From NCBI GenBank assembly GCA_002317355.1, contig DCJC01000056.1:1-64000 (forward strand): a stretch of 64,000 bases of DNA, given 5' to 3'. A program made the translations under genes and the position numbers. Of this stretch, positions 53,338 through 62,614 are shown piece after piece. Source of the DNA: Prevotellaceae bacterium UBA1710 (GTDB taxonomy: Bacteria; Bacteroidota; Bacteroidia; Bacteroidales; Bacteroidaceae). Under the pieces are notes generated by a model, which was given only the letters and a program-made list of their open reading frames with translations, had not been told where the DNA came from and made no database searches. The first letter of the stretch is position 1. Every line of letters begins with the position of its first letter.

Positions 53338-54354
53338 TTAGTCGATAACGACGCGAGTCCAGTTGTGGGTGTCTGGCTCGATGCCGTACTGAATGTTGCG
53401 AAGCTTGTTGAAGAGCTTTTCAGAAACAGGTCCTGGCTTCTCTCCGAAGACATAGCTCTTGCCAGTCTCGATGTCGTCAATGCGAGAGATAGGAGAGATA
53501 ACGGCTGCTGTTCCACAAGCACCTGCCTCCTCGAATGTCTCAAGTTCCTCTTCTGGAATCTGGCGACGCTCAACCTTCATTCCGAGATCCTCAGCCAACT
53601 GCATGAGTGACTTGTTGGTGATAGATGGAAGGATAGATGTTGACTTCGGAGTGATGTAGGTGTTGTTCTTGATACCGAAGAAGTTAGCTGCGCCAGCCTC
53701 GTCGATATACTTCTTCTCTTTTGCGTCGAGATAGAACTCGCAAGCATAGCCGAGTTCATGAGCCTTGTTGTTTGCCTGAAGAGAAGCAGCATAGTTGCCA
53801 CCTACCTTATATATACCTGTGCCGAGAGGTGCGCTACGGTCGAATTCACGAACGATAACGTATGGGTTAGCGAAGAAACCACCCTTGAAGTAAGGGCCTA
53901 CCGGAGTAACGAAGATGAGGAAGAGATACTCGTTGGCTGGATGAACGCCTACCTGAGCACCAGTACCAATGAGGAGAGGGCGAACATAGAGAGTTGCACC
54001 TGACTCGTATGGTGGGATATAATCCTGATTCAGACGGACCACCTTGTCCACCATCTCATTGAAGAGTTCTGTAGGAACCTCTGGCATGAGAATTCCGCGA
54101 CTTGTTGACTGCATACGAGCAGCATTCTCGTCGGTACGGAACACACGCACCTTGCCGTCTGGACAACGATAAGCCTTGAGACCCTCGAAAGCCTCCTGGC
54201 CGTAGTGCAGACATGTTGCAGCCATGTGCATGTTGATGTACTCACCGGAGCAAACTTCAATTTCGCCCCACTTGCCGTCACGATAGTAACAGCGAACGTT
54301 GTAATCTGTTGGTCTGTAACCAAACCCCAGATTAGACCAATCTAAATCTTTCAT
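53338..54354 (-). CDS. ilvE: Branched-chain amino acid aminotransferase
   Basis: IlvE performs the last step of valine, leucine and isoleucine synthesis and the first of their breakdown, using PLP. The 338-residue protein has the fold-type IV features: YGQEAFEGLKAY (51-62), RPLLIGTGAQ (125-134), the PLP lysine K183 in GIYKVGGNYAASL, and EAGACGTAAVISP. It is of the longer 'BCAT2-like' class. Monocistronic, with a promoter at 54395-54426. Confidence 0.96.
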   Translation of the reverse strand: MKDLDWSNLGFGYRPTDYNVRCYYRDGKWGEIEVCSGEYINMHMAATCLHYGQEAFEGLKAYRCPDGKVRVFRTDENAARMQSTSRGILMPEVPTELFNEMVDKVVRLNQDYIPPYESGATLYVRPLLIGTGAQVGVHPANEYLFLIFVTPVGPYFKGGFFANPYVIVREFDRSAPLGTGIYKVGGNYAASLQANNKAHELGYACEFYLDAKEKKYIDEAGAANFFGIKNNTYITPKSTSILPSITNKSLMQLAEDLGMKVERRQIPEEELETFEEAGACGTAAVISPISRIDDIETGKSYVFGEKPGPVSEKLFNKLRNIQYGIEPDTHNWTRVVID

Positions 54355-54394
54355 ATTGTTATTTTTTGGTTTGGAAAAATCAAATTTCGAAATG

Positions 54395-54426
54395 CAAAAG
54401 TATATATTTTCTTTGAAATTTGCAAG
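54395..54426 (-). promoter_or_regulatory. ilvE promoter
   Basis: Minus-strand CTTG (54423-54426, one mismatch to TTTG), 20-nt spacer, TACTTTTG (54395-54402). Confidence 0.75.
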
Positions 54427-54540
54427 AAAATAGACTTTTTTTTCCGTTTAAGTCCAAAATAATTGTTTTTGCGAAGAAAATGATATGTATTTGGGTTTGC
54501 CGATGGGTTGCTGGAGGTAGGTCTTGAATCCGCTCTTGGT

Positions 54541-54640
54541 CCGAAGCTTCTCCATCGCATGTCCATCGCATCTCCATCGCTGCTCCATCGTTTCGATGGA
54601 CTATCGATGGAGTAACGATGGAGTATCGATGGAGTATCTA
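54541..54640. repeat. CCATCG / CGATGG word array
   Basis: About four CCATCG words (spaced 10-11 bp), then a switch to the complement CGATGG four times. The halves can fold as one large imperfect hairpin around TCGTTTCGATGGA. Confidence 0.8.
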
Positions 54641-54650
54641 CGGAGGAAAA

Positions 54651-54684
54651 GCAAAAAAATAAGGAAGGTTTTGCCTTCCTTATT
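54651..54684 (-). terminator. Terminator of xseA-xseB
   Basis: Stem AATAAGGAAGG/CCTTCCTTATT overlapping the xseB stop codon, with an A-run to the left (minus-strand U-tract). Confidence 0.85.
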
Positions 54685-54877
54685 ACTTGTCGTTTTCGAG
54701 GATTTTCTTGATTTCCTCGTCAGTCTTGGTGAGTTTGTCCTTGCATAGTTTGATGAGTTGCTGGGCATTCTTGAGTTCGGTACTCATCATGTCGATGTCG
54801 AGTTCTCCACTCTCCATCTTCTTGACAATCTCCTCAAGTTGGGTGATTGCCTCTTCGTAATTCGGTATCTTTTTCAT
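54683..54877 (-). CDS. xseB: Exodeoxyribonuclease VII small subunit
   Basis: About 64 residues from the ATG at 54877 (MKKIPNYEEA); the frame is open from 54901 but the family start matches the later ATG. The conserved helix NYEEAITQLEEIVKKMESGEL is present (given as NYEEAITQLEEIV and MESGEL). XseB binds several copies per XseA and is needed for ExoVII activity on single-stranded DNA. It follows xseA after a 160-bp gap filled with GTACAAG repeats, an unusual separation for this pair. Confidence 0.93.
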   Translation of the reverse strand: MKKIPNYEEAITQLEEIVKKMESGELDIDMMSTELKNAQQLIKLCKDKLTKTDEEIKKILENDK

Positions 54878-54894
54878 ATTTTTAAATTTTAAGG

Positions 54895-55036
54895 AGTTCA
54901 AGGAGTAATGAGGAGTACAAGTAGTACAAGACGAATGATTGGATATAACGACCTACATGAAATTCAGTGATAATGACTATCGTCTTGTACTACTTAAGCG
55001 ACTTTGGGAGCGTTACTCCTTGTACTTCTTGTACTT
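54895..55036. repeat. GTACAAG word repeat with 16-bp inverted arms between xseA and xseB
   Basis: AAGTAGTACAAGACGA (54919-54934) is exactly inverted at 54980-54995. Further AGTACAAG and CTTGTACTTC words lie on both sides, so almost the entire xseA-xseB gap is an imperfect palindrome. Confidence 0.85.
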
Positions 55037-55039
55037 CTT

Positions 55040-56326
55040 TTAGTTTTTAACAATTGTTTCAATAGCGCCGGAAGCGAGAACAATGGTTACTTCGTCGCCT
55101 TTCTTCAGTGTCTTTGGGTCTTTGATTGCGATTCCGTCGTGCAAGGCGATGCTGTAACCTCTCCTCAGAATGTGGATAGGGTCAACGGCATTTGTTCGTT
55201 GAGCCAGCATGTCGAGTTTATAGGAAGCACGTTCAAGTCGGTTGCTTATGATAAGCGGAAGTCGTTGCTCAATCGTAGAGATACGATTCTTCTCAATGTT
55301 AATGGCTTGTGTGACAGATGTTTGTAACCTTGTGGAGATGTTTGCGAGTCTTGCCTCTTCCCTTGTCTTCTTGAGGGAAAAGGCAACGGGAAGGAAACTC
55401 TGAATCCTGCTAAGTCGCAATTTCTCTTGCTCCATTCTCGAACGAACACAATCGGTTATTCTCCGTGAGGCATCCTCTATCCTTTCGAGAGTTTCTAAGA
55501 GGTTGTCTATGAGCCATGTAGCAGCTGCCGTTGGGGTTTTGACTCTCACGCAAGAAATCATATCGAGGATACATTCGTCACGATCATGCCCGATACCAGT
55601 AATGATAGGCAAAGGGAAGTTGGCTACATTCTCTGCGAGTTCGAGGGTGTCGAATCCAGAGAAATCGCTTGTAGCACCTCCACCTCTGATGATGACTACA
55701 ACATCAAAATCCTCGATGGAATCGTTGATTTTGTTGAGTGCGGCTATGATTGTCTCCTCAACTTGCTCGCCTTGCATAACGGCAGGGAAAAGTCGTGTGG
55801 TGAACTGAAATCCGTACTCGTTGTTGAGGAGTTGGTTGCAGAAATCGCCATATCCAGCAGCTGTCTGAGAGGAAATGACGGCAATTCGTTGGGCGAACAT
55901 CGGAATCTCCAAAGACTTGTTGAGGTCGAAAATGCCTTCGCGCTTCAAGGTTTGGATGATCTCCTGACGTTGTCGAGCCATGTCTCCGAGGGTGTAGTTA
56001 GGGTCTATATCCTGGACAATCCAAGAGAACCCATATGTCTCATGGAACTGGGCCTTCACCTTCAGAAGCACCTTCATTCCAGGATGAGGGCGCTCACCCG
56101 TAACCTTCATGAACTTTGGCAGTACGTAACTCCAAGTGCTTCTCCAACAGCGAGCCTGTGCCCTTGCCACTAATGAATCTTCATCTTTCTGAATCAAATC
56201 CATATAGCAATGCCCACCTGACTCACGGCATTCCGCGAGTTCGGCTTCCACCCAATAGGTATCGTTGAGTGAATAATCCACAACCTGTCTTACGAGATTG
56301 TTCAGTTGGTAGAGCGTTAGATTCAT
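55040..56326 (-). CDS. xseA: Exodeoxyribonuclease VII large subunit
   Basis: The 428-residue nuclease has the N-terminal OB fold (about 1-100), the catalytic core with RIAVISSQTAAGYGDF, DVVVIIRGGGATSDFSGFD and PIITGIGHDRDECILD, and a C-terminal coiled coil. It degrades single-stranded DNA. Promoter at 56346-56376, divergent from the MATE gene. Confidence 0.96.
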   Translation of the reverse strand: MNLTLYQLNNLVRQVVDYSLNDTYWVEAELAECRESGGHCYMDLIQKDEDSLVARAQARCWRSTWSYVLPKFMKVTGERPHPGMKVLLKVKAQFHETYGFSWIVQDIDPNYTLGDMARQRQEIIQTLKREGIFDLNKSLEIPMFAQRIAVISSQTAAGYGDFCNQLLNNEYGFQFTTRLFPAVMQGEQVEETIIAALNKINDSIEDFDVVVIIRGGGATSDFSGFDTLELAENVANFPLPIITGIGHDRDECILDMISCVRVKTPTAAATWLIDNLLETLERIEDASRRITDCVRSRMEQEKLRLSRIQSFLPVAFSLKKTREEARLANISTRLQTSVTQAINIEKNRISTIEQRLPLIISNRLERASYKLDMLAQRTNAVDPIHILRRGYSIALHDGIAIKDPKTLKKGDEVTIVLASGAIETIVKN

Positions 56327-56345
56327 TATAATGTTGATTTTGGCA

Positions 56346-56376
56346 CAAAGTTATGAGAAAAAACTGATTTGGCAAA
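56346..56376 (-). promoter_or_regulatory. xseA promoter
   Basis: Minus-strand TTTG (56373-56376), 19-nt spacer, TAACTTTG (56346-56353). Confidence 0.85.
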
Positions 56377-56394
56377 ACAAATTGTTCATTTTAT

Positions 56395-56425
56395 TTTGAG
56401 ATGACTAAAAAAAACACTATCTTTG
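56395..56425 (+). promoter_or_regulatory. Promoter of the MATE gene
   Basis: TTTG (56395-56398), 19-nt spacer, TATCTTTG (56418-56425), perfect consensus; the leader is about 22 nt. It lies back-to-back with the xseA promoter. Confidence 0.88.
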
Positions 56426-56450
56426 CATCCTAAATAAATAATGTACGTAA

Positions 56451-57791
56451 ATGGATAATAAACAAGCCACTTTGGAGTTGGGAACTAAACCCGTAGGAAG
56501 ATTGCTGATGCAGTATGCGCTACCAGCAATCGTTGCTATGGTTGCAGCCTCGCTCTACAATATGGTGGACAGCATCTTTATCGGCCAAGGCGTTGGCGTT
56601 TTAGCGATTTCAGGATTAGCAATCACCTTCCCATTCATGAACCTCTCTGCTGCATTTGGAGCGGCTATTGGAGTAGGTTCGTCAACTTTCATTAGTGTAA
56701 AACTTGGTCAGCGCGACTATGCCATAGCCAATAAGGTGCTTGGCAATTGCGTGATGCTCAATATCATTGTCGGTATTCTCTTTGGAGGTATCTGCCTGTT
56801 GTTCCTCGATCCTATACTTGGATTCTTTGGCGCTTCAGAAAACACCATACCGTATGCAAGGGAGTATATGCAGGTGATACTTGTGGGAAATGCTTTCACG
56901 CATCTCTACTTCGGATTGAATGCCGTATTGCGTTCGGCAAGTAAACCACGTCAGGCGATGTATGCCACAATCTTTACGGTTGTGATCAATTCGATACTTG
57001 ACCCAATCTTCATCTATGTGCTAGGCTTGGGCATACGTGGAGCTGCATACGCAACTATTCTGTCGCAGATACTCGCGCTTTGCTGGCAATGGAAACTGTT
57101 CTCTAATAAGGACGAACTTCTGCATTTCGACTATAGTCTTTTCCGTATCAATAAGCAGATCGTGAAGAATATCGTAGGCATAGGAATGTCGCCATTTGCC
57201 ATGAATTCATGTGCTTGTCTTGTGGTGATCTTCATCAATAAATGCTTGATGGCGCATGGAGGAGACCTTGCCGTTGGTGCCTATGGAATCGCAAATAGAA
57301 TAGCCTTTATCTTCGTGATGGTGACTATGGGTGTGAACCAGGGTATGCAACCAATAGCTGGTTATAACTATGGTGCCCAGAACTATGACCGATTGCGTAA
57401 GGTTGTGAAACTCGCTATCCTTTGTGCTACGGTGGTTTGTACTGTCGGTTTTCTTGTGGCTATGTTTGGTGCCTATCCTTGTGCTCGTCTTTTCACAAAG
57501 GATGAGAGCCTGATAGAGATTGCAGAAACGGCAATCAGAATGATGATGATGGTGTTCCCGATTGTGGGGTATCAGATAGTAGTAACAAATTTCTTCCAGA
57601 GTATCGGTAAGGCGAAGGTGAGTATGTTCCTCTCGCTCTCTCGCCAGTTGATATTCCTTGTTCCTGCCCTCGCTATCTTCTCGGAGATATGGGGACTTTG
57701 GGGCGTATGGGCTTCGATGCCGTTCTCTGATGCCTTGGCTACGATTGTGGCTGCGGTAATGATGAAAAGGAGTAGCGTATGGAAAAACTAA
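56451..57791 (+). CDS. MATE-family efflux transporter
   Basis: The 446-residue protein has about 12 membrane helices and MATE signatures: GRLLMQYALPAIVAMVAASLYNMVDSIFIG at the first helix (key part YNMVDSIFIG), and GVNQGMQPIAGYNYGAQ in the second half. It would export drugs or metabolites with Na+ or H+. Its last 13 bases overlap the start of the cytidylate-kinase-like gene, so the two are translationally coupled. Substrate unknown. Confidence 0.93.
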   Translation: MDNKQATLELGTKPVGRLLMQYALPAIVAMVAASLYNMVDSIFIGQGVGVLAISGLAITFPFMNLSAAFGAAIGVGSSTFISVKLGQRDYAIANKVLGNCVMLNIIVGILFGGICLLFLDPILGFFGASENTIPYAREYMQVILVGNAFTHLYFGLNAVLRSASKPRQAMYATIFTVVINSILDPIFIYVLGLGIRGAAYATILSQILALCWQWKLFSNKDELLHFDYSLFRINKQIVKNIVGIGMSPFAMNSCACLVVIFINKCLMAHGGDLAVGAYGIANRIAFIFVMVTMGVNQGMQPIAGYNYGAQNYDRLRKVVKLAILCATVVCTVGFLVAMFGAYPCARLFTKDESLIEIAETAIRMMMMVFPIVGYQIVVTNFFQSIGKAKVSMFLSLSRQLIFLVPALAIFSEIWGLWGVWASMPFSDALATIVAAVMMKRSSVWKN

Positions 57792-58393
57792 TCATTAACA
57801 TCGGACGACAGATAGGCTGTGGCGGTTATGAGATAGCTCGGATGCTGGCAACGGAGTTTGATGCTCGTCTGCTTGACAAGGAACTTCTCGACCTTGCGGC
57901 TAAGGAGAGTGGCTTCTCTGCCAAGCTCTTCAAACAGCATGATGAGCATAGAGGTTTCCTTAATCACTTGTTCCATTTCCGTGGAGCTGTTACTTCGGGT
58001 AACTTCTATGAAGACAGAATATCTCCAGAGGCATTATTCAAATTCCAAAGTGATGCTATAAGAAAGGCTGCATCCGAGGGATCTTGTGTCATTATCGGCA
58101 GATGTGCCGACTATGTGCTCAGGGATATGGGAAATGTGGTGAATGTATTCATCACGGCAAATATGGAAGATCGTGTTGCCCGCATCTCAAAGATTAAGAT
58201 GTGTGATGAAGAGACGGCTCGTAAGCTCATAGAGAAGAAAGAAGAGGAACGAGCTGGCTACTATAACTATTACACAGGAAAGAAATGGGGCGACTCAAAG
58301 AGCTATGATCTCTGTGTCAATTCCTCTCTGATGGGGTTGGAAGAGACGGCAAAGTATATTGCAGAGTTCGTTCGTAAGGTTAGTTCAAAGTGA
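57779..58393 (+). CDS. Cytidylate kinase-like family protein
   Basis: The 204-residue protein belongs to the 'cytidylate kinase-like' (AAK6) group: INIGRQIGCGGYEIARMLA near the N-terminus in place of a standard P-loop, LLDKELLDLAAK, and the C-terminal GRCADYVLRD. The real cmk is at 32691-33380, so this is a paralogue whose substrate is unknown. It overlaps the MATE gene end by 13 bp. It could be a nucleotide kinase with altered specificity. Confidence 0.88.
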   Translation: MEKLIINIGRQIGCGGYEIARMLATEFDARLLDKELLDLAAKESGFSAKLFKQHDEHRGFLNHLFHFRGAVTSGNFYEDRISPEALFKFQSDAIRKAASEGSCVIIGRCADYVLRDMGNVVNVFITANMEDRVARISKIKMCDEETARKLIEKKEEERAGYYNYYTGKKWGDSKSYDLCVNSSLMGLEETAKYIAEFVRKVSSK

Positions 58394-58420
58394 ATAAGAA
58401 TATTTTAAAACAGATAATAT

Positions 58421-59599
58421 ATGAAAAAGATTTTGCTTTTAGGTTCTGGTGAACTTGGTAAGGAGTTTGTTCTTGCTGCAAAGCGTAAGGGCGTGTATGT
58501 AATAGCATGTGACAAGTATGATAATGCTCCTGCTATGCAGGTTGCTGACGAGCGTGAGGTATTCTCTATGCTCGATGGCGATGCACTTGAGGCTGTTGTG
58601 AACAAGCATCAGCCAGACATTATCGTGCCTGAGATTGAGGCTATCCGTACAGAGCGCCTCTTCGACTTTGAGAAGAAAGGCATTCAGGTTGTGCCTTCTG
58701 CACGTGCGGTGAACTTCACTATGAATCGTCAGGCTATCCGTGACCTTGCTGCCAAGGAACTTGGTCTCAGAACTGCAAAATACTTCTATGCTACAACATA
58801 CGAGCAGCTCGTTGAGGCAAGCAAGGAGATTGGTTTCCCTTGTGTCATCAAGCCTTTGATGTCTTCTTCCGGTCATGGTCAGAGTACCGTTAAGAAGTTT
58901 GAGGACCTTAAGCCTGCATTCGATGCTGCTATGGAAGGTGCTCGTGGTGATGTGAAGGAGGTTATCATCGAGGAGTTCATTCACTTCACCTCAGAGTTCA
59001 CTCTTCTCACCGTTACCCAGAAGGATGGTCCTACACTCTTCTGTCCTCCAATCGGACACGTTCAGGAGGGTGGTGATTATCGTGAGTCTTGGCAGCCATA
59101 TCAGATTTCTGAGAAGGATCTGAAGGATGCTCAGCACATGGCTGATGAGGTTACAAAGGCGTTGACTGGCTATGGCATCTGGGGTGTAGAGTTCTTCTTG
59201 ACAGATACTGGTGTTATCTTCTCTGAGCTCTCACCACGTCCACACGATACTGGTATGGTAACTCTTGGTCACACAACAAACCTCTCAGAGTTCGAGCTTC
59301 ATCTTCGTGCTGTTCTCGGTTTGCCAATCCATGACATCCGTCTTGAGCATGCAGGTTGTTCTGCCGTAATCCTTGCTGATAAGGATTATGATGAGGCACC
59401 AGAGTATAACCTCATGGATGCCCTCAAGGAAGAGTGTACCCGTGTTCGTATCTTCAGTAAGCCAGGCGGTCATTTCGGTCGTCGTATGGGTGTTACCCTT
59501 TGCTATGGTGAGCCTGATGCTGATATCGATGCACTCCGTGATAAGGCAAAGCGCTTGGCTAAGACCGTACTGGGTACTGACCCTTACATGGAGAAGTAG
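58421..59599 (+). CDS. purT: Formate-dependent phosphoribosylglycinamide formyltransferase
   Basis: PurT makes formyl-GAR in purine synthesis from formate and ATP, bypassing formyl-THF. The 392-residue ATP-grasp protein has [10 protein letters not shown] at 6-15, VPEIEAI, the ATP-binding [12 protein letters not shown], and [15 protein letters not shown]. It is 27 bp after the cytidylate-kinase-like gene, probably the third gene of that transcript. Codon use suggests good expression. Confidence 0.96.
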   Translation: MKKILLLGSGELGKEFVLAAKRKGVYVIACDKYDNAPAMQVADEREVFSMLDGDALEAVVNKHQPDIIVPEIEAIRTERLFDFEKKGIQVVPSARAVNFTMNRQAIRDLAAKELGLRTAKYFYATTYEQLVEASKEIGFPCVIKPLMSSSGHGQSTVKKFEDLKPAFDAAMEGARGDVKEVIIEEFIHFTSEFTLLTVTQKDGPTLFCPPIGHVQEGGDYRESWQPYQISEKDLKDAQHMADEVTKALTGYGIWGVEFFLTDTGVIFSELSPRPHDTGMVTLGHTTNLSEFELHLRAVLGLPIHDIRLEHAGCSAVILADKDYDEAPEYNLMDALKEECTRVRIFSKPGGHFGRRMGVTLCYGEPDADIDALRDKAKRLAKTVLGTDPYMEK

Positions 59600-59646
59600 C
59601 ATTTTTTATTCTTGTAGATTCATATCTTTAGTCGAAAGTAGGAAAA

Positions 59647-60681
59647 ATGAAAGATAAGATTTACGGAATATTCCTTATAACGGTTATGAGTGTTGTGGCA
59701 TGGCATCTTGCAATGGTGCCAGCCATAAAGGCATTATCGCTCAGTTCGCTGATTATGGGCATTCTGCTCGGTATGATATTTGCCAACACTCTTCGTTCAA
59801 AGGTGCCGGCATCGTGGGAACCCGGACTTAAGTTCTGTTCCAAGCGTATGCTTCGCACGGGTATCATCCTCTATGGTTTCCGACTCACATTCCAGGATGT
59901 GGTGGAGGTTGGAGCCGCAGCATTGGTGGTTGATGCTATTGTTGTTGTTGGTACCATCTGCTTGGGCTATTGGCTTGGTAAGCTTATCGGACTTGACAGG
60001 GATAGCACACTTCTGACATCCGTGGGAAGTGCTATATGTGGTGCTGCTGCCGTGCTTGGTGCGGAACCGATCGTTAAGGGTGAGGCTCATAAAACAGCTG
60101 TCGCAGTGAGTACCGTGGTGATATTCGGAACTATAAGTATGTTCCTTTATCCTATAGCTTATCGCGTAGGCATTCTTGATGGACTCTATGCTCAGCAGAT
60201 AGGTATCTATACCGGTTCGACGCTTCATGAGGTTGCCCATGTAGTGGGTGCTGGTAATGCAATGGCAAATGATATAATTGCCCCAACTGCCCTTATTGTG
60301 AAGATGGTGCGTGTAATCTTGCTTGTACCTGTTCTTCTTGTTATGAGCTGGTGGTTGTCGAAGGGTGCTCCTATGGGTGGTGAGAAAGGTAAGATAAACG
60401 TTCCTTGGTTTGCATTTATCTTCCTGTTGATGATAGGTGTGAATAGTGTACTTCAGAGTATGTATGGTATGGAGGAATGGCTTGCAGATGTCCGTGGTAT
60501 CATAAATGTCGTATCTACCTTCATGCTCACTATGGCGATGACAGCACTCGGTGCAGATACAAGTTTTGCGAAGTTCAGACAGGCAGGAGCCAAGCCATTC
60601 TACCTTGCAGGTATGATATATGTCTGGCTCGTTGTAGGCGGATATCTCATGGCGAAGTTCTTAGTGCCTTTGATGCGATAG
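59647..60681 (+). CDS. YeiH/UPF0324 family membrane protein (putative sulfate exporter)
   Basis: The 344-residue protein has about ten membrane helices and the YeiH family blocks GIILYGFRLTFQDV, GSAICGAAAVLGAEP and GSTLHEVAHVVGAG. Family members are annotated as putative sulfate exporters from weak evidence, so the transported compound is uncertain. It is 47 bp after purT and 61 bp before the transferase gene. Confidence 0.9.
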   Translation: MKDKIYGIFLITVMSVVAWHLAMVPAIKALSLSSLIMGILLGMIFANTLRSKVPASWEPGLKFCSKRMLRTGIILYGFRLTFQDVVEVGAAALVVDAIVVVGTICLGYWLGKLIGLDRDSTLLTSVGSAICGAAAVLGAEPIVKGEAHKTAVAVSTVVIFGTISMFLYPIAYRVGILDGLYAQQIGIYTGSTLHEVAHVVGAGNAMANDIIAPTALIVKMVRVILLVPVLLVMSWWLSKGAPMGGEKGKINVPWFAFIFLLMIGVNSVLQSMYGMEEWLADVRGIINVVSTFMLTMAMTALGADTSFAKFRQAGAKPFYLAGMIYVWLVVGGYLMAKFLVPLMR

Positions 60682-60742
60682 GTCGCTGTGCTTTATATAA
60701 GCATCGCAAGTGCCAAAGTTAATTTGTAGAACCAACAAATAA

Positions 60743-62611
60743 TTGGATATAAGAAATAACATAATAAGCAAATTGGGAAAGGTATGTGGCTCTGTGAATC
60801 ATAATCTCATATTCTTCCTGTTCATGTATGTACTTGGCATAGTTGAGAGCTATGCCGTACTACCAGAATGGAAGGGCGCGAAGGTATATGATAATCTGTA
60901 CTTCGAACTCTTCTTTGACTTATTTATCCTTACTCTTCTTGTGGCGTTGGTGCCTCAGAAGATAAGGAAATTCCCGTTGCGTGCAACCGTAAAGGGCATT
61001 ATCTATACCATAGCCTATTCACTTGCCATAATAGATACGTTCTGTATGGTGAAGTTTGGTAACACGATAAGTCCTTCAATGCTCCTTCTTGTAGGAGAGA
61101 CAACGGGAAGTGAGACGGCAGAGTTCCTCGGAACCTACGTAAACCTTGATGTCATCTTTACGACCAATCTCGGTTGGGTGCTTCTGGTGTTGCTTGGGCA
61201 TCTGCTTGTGGAGGTTATCAAGTGCAAAGTGAAAAGGATAAGGTGTAATGTTGTTTGGTGCAATCGCCTTTTGCCTTTTGTCTTTTGTCTTTTGTCAATC
61301 GTAATGCTGATAATTGGCTGGAACGATACCATAACCAATAAGCAATGCCTGATTCGTCATTTCGAGTGTAAGACGGTTGGAGATGTGGAGAAGGACATGA
61401 ATCTTCACCCTTGTGTGGTTATGTATCAGCCAGTTTATCGTCTTGCTGATGCCTTCTTCTCAAATCATCTTATCTCCCTGCAGCTTGGCAGACTGAAAGA
61501 TAAGGCGCAGGAGGTAGAGGCAATGACTCCTAATCAACTCGGAATACCTGACTCGCTCCTTGCTTCAAAGCCATCGAATATCATCCTTATCATAGGCGAG
61601 AGTTTCAATAAGTATCACTCTCAGTTGTATGGCTATGAGAAGAAGAACACCCCTCAGCAGGTAGCACTCGAGAAGAGTGGAAAACTTGTTAAGTTCTCGG
61701 ATGTGATGGCTCCGTGGAATCTTACGAGTTTCGTCTTCAAGCATCTTATGACAACCTATACGGTAGGCGATGAAGGCGATTGGTGCGATTATCCATTGTT
61801 CTGTCAGTTGTTCAGAAAGGCAGGCTATCAGGTTAACTTCCTCACGAATCAGTTCCTTCCTCATGCCAAGGATGCCATCTATGATTTCAGCGGTGGCTTC
61901 TTCCTTAATGACGAACTGCTGAGTAAGGTGCAGTTTGATATAAGAAACGAGCAGACGCATCTGTGGGATGAGGAATTGCTAAAGGACTATGCTCGTTTGG
62001 TAGCACCACCTGAGGAATATGCAGATAGCGTTTCAACTCCTTCGCTCACTATCTTCCATCTCATGGGACAGCATGTGAACTATCGCATCAGGTGTCCGAA
62101 GGCAAAGATGAAGTTCTTTACAGGAGATTACGATTGTCCGCAGAATACTCTGAAGGAGAAGAAGAATATGGCATATTATGATTGTGCCGTATGGTATAAT
62201 GATTCTGTCGTGGGTGCTATCGTTGACCGCTTCAAGGATGATGATGCCGTGATCATCTACTTCCCTGACCATGGTGATGAGGTATATGGACCAGGTTCCT
62301 TGCATCATTGTGGACGAAACCACACCACGAACATCACGAAGAATATAGCCCAGCAGGAATATGAGATTCCGATGTGGTTCTACTATACGGATAAGTATGC
62401 TAAAAGGCATCCCGATGTCGTGGCTTCTATCAAGAAGGCAAAAGATAAACCATTCATGACCGATGCGATGTCTCATCTGTTGCTCGGTTTGGCAGGTATA
62501 AAATGCAAGGACTATCGTCCGCAACTTGATTTGCTCAGTCCTCAGTATAATGAGAAGCGTCAGCGACTGATGCAGCATCTCGTGGATTATGATAAAGTAG
62601 TGAAAGAATAG
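60743..62611 (+). CDS. Phosphoethanolamine transferase-like membrane sulfatase-fold enzyme
   Basis: The 622-residue product has five N-terminal membrane helices (to about 205) and a periplasmic alkaline-phosphatase-fold domain of the EptA/LtaS type: IIGESFNKYHSQLYGY with metal ligand E286, nucleophile candidate T328 in PWNLTSF, FPDHGDEVYG near 508 and HHCGRNHTT near 520. Such enzymes move phosphoethanolamine or glycerol phosphate from lipids to lipid A, glycans or proteins. The open frame starts with TTG at 60743; no ATG precedes the first membrane helix, so TTG (here or at 60773) is the likely start. The acyltransferase follows 3 bp after the stop. Confidence 0.87.
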   Translation: MDIRNNIISKLGKVCGSVNHNLIFFLFMYVLGIVESYAVLPEWKGAKVYDNLYFELFFDLFILTLLVALVPQKIRKFPLRATVKGIIYTIAYSLAIIDTFCMVKFGNTISPSMLLLVGETTGSETAEFLGTYVNLDVIFTTNLGWVLLVLLGHLLVEVIKCKVKRIRCNVVWCNRLLPFVFCLLSIVMLIIGWNDTITNKQCLIRHFECKTVGDVEKDMNLHPCVVMYQPVYRLADAFFSNHLISLQLGRLKDKAQEVEAMTPNQLGIPDSLLASKPSNIILIIGESFNKYHSQLYGYEKKNTPQQVALEKSGKLVKFSDVMAPWNLTSFVFKHLMTTYTVGDEGDWCDYPLFCQLFRKAGYQVNFLTNQFLPHAKDAIYDFSGGFFLNDELLSKVQFDIRNEQTHLWDEELLKDYARLVAPPEEYADSVSTPSLTIFHLMGQHVNYRIRCPKAKMKFFTGDYDCPQNTLKEKKNMAYYDCAVWYNDSVVGAIVDRFKDDDAVIIYFPDHGDEVYGPGSLHHCGRNHTTNITKNIAQQEYEIPMWFYYTDKYAKRHPDVVASIKKAKDKPFMTDAMSHLLLGLAGIKCKDYRPQLDLLSPQYNEKRQRLMQHLVDYDKVVKE

Positions 62612-62614
62612 GCT

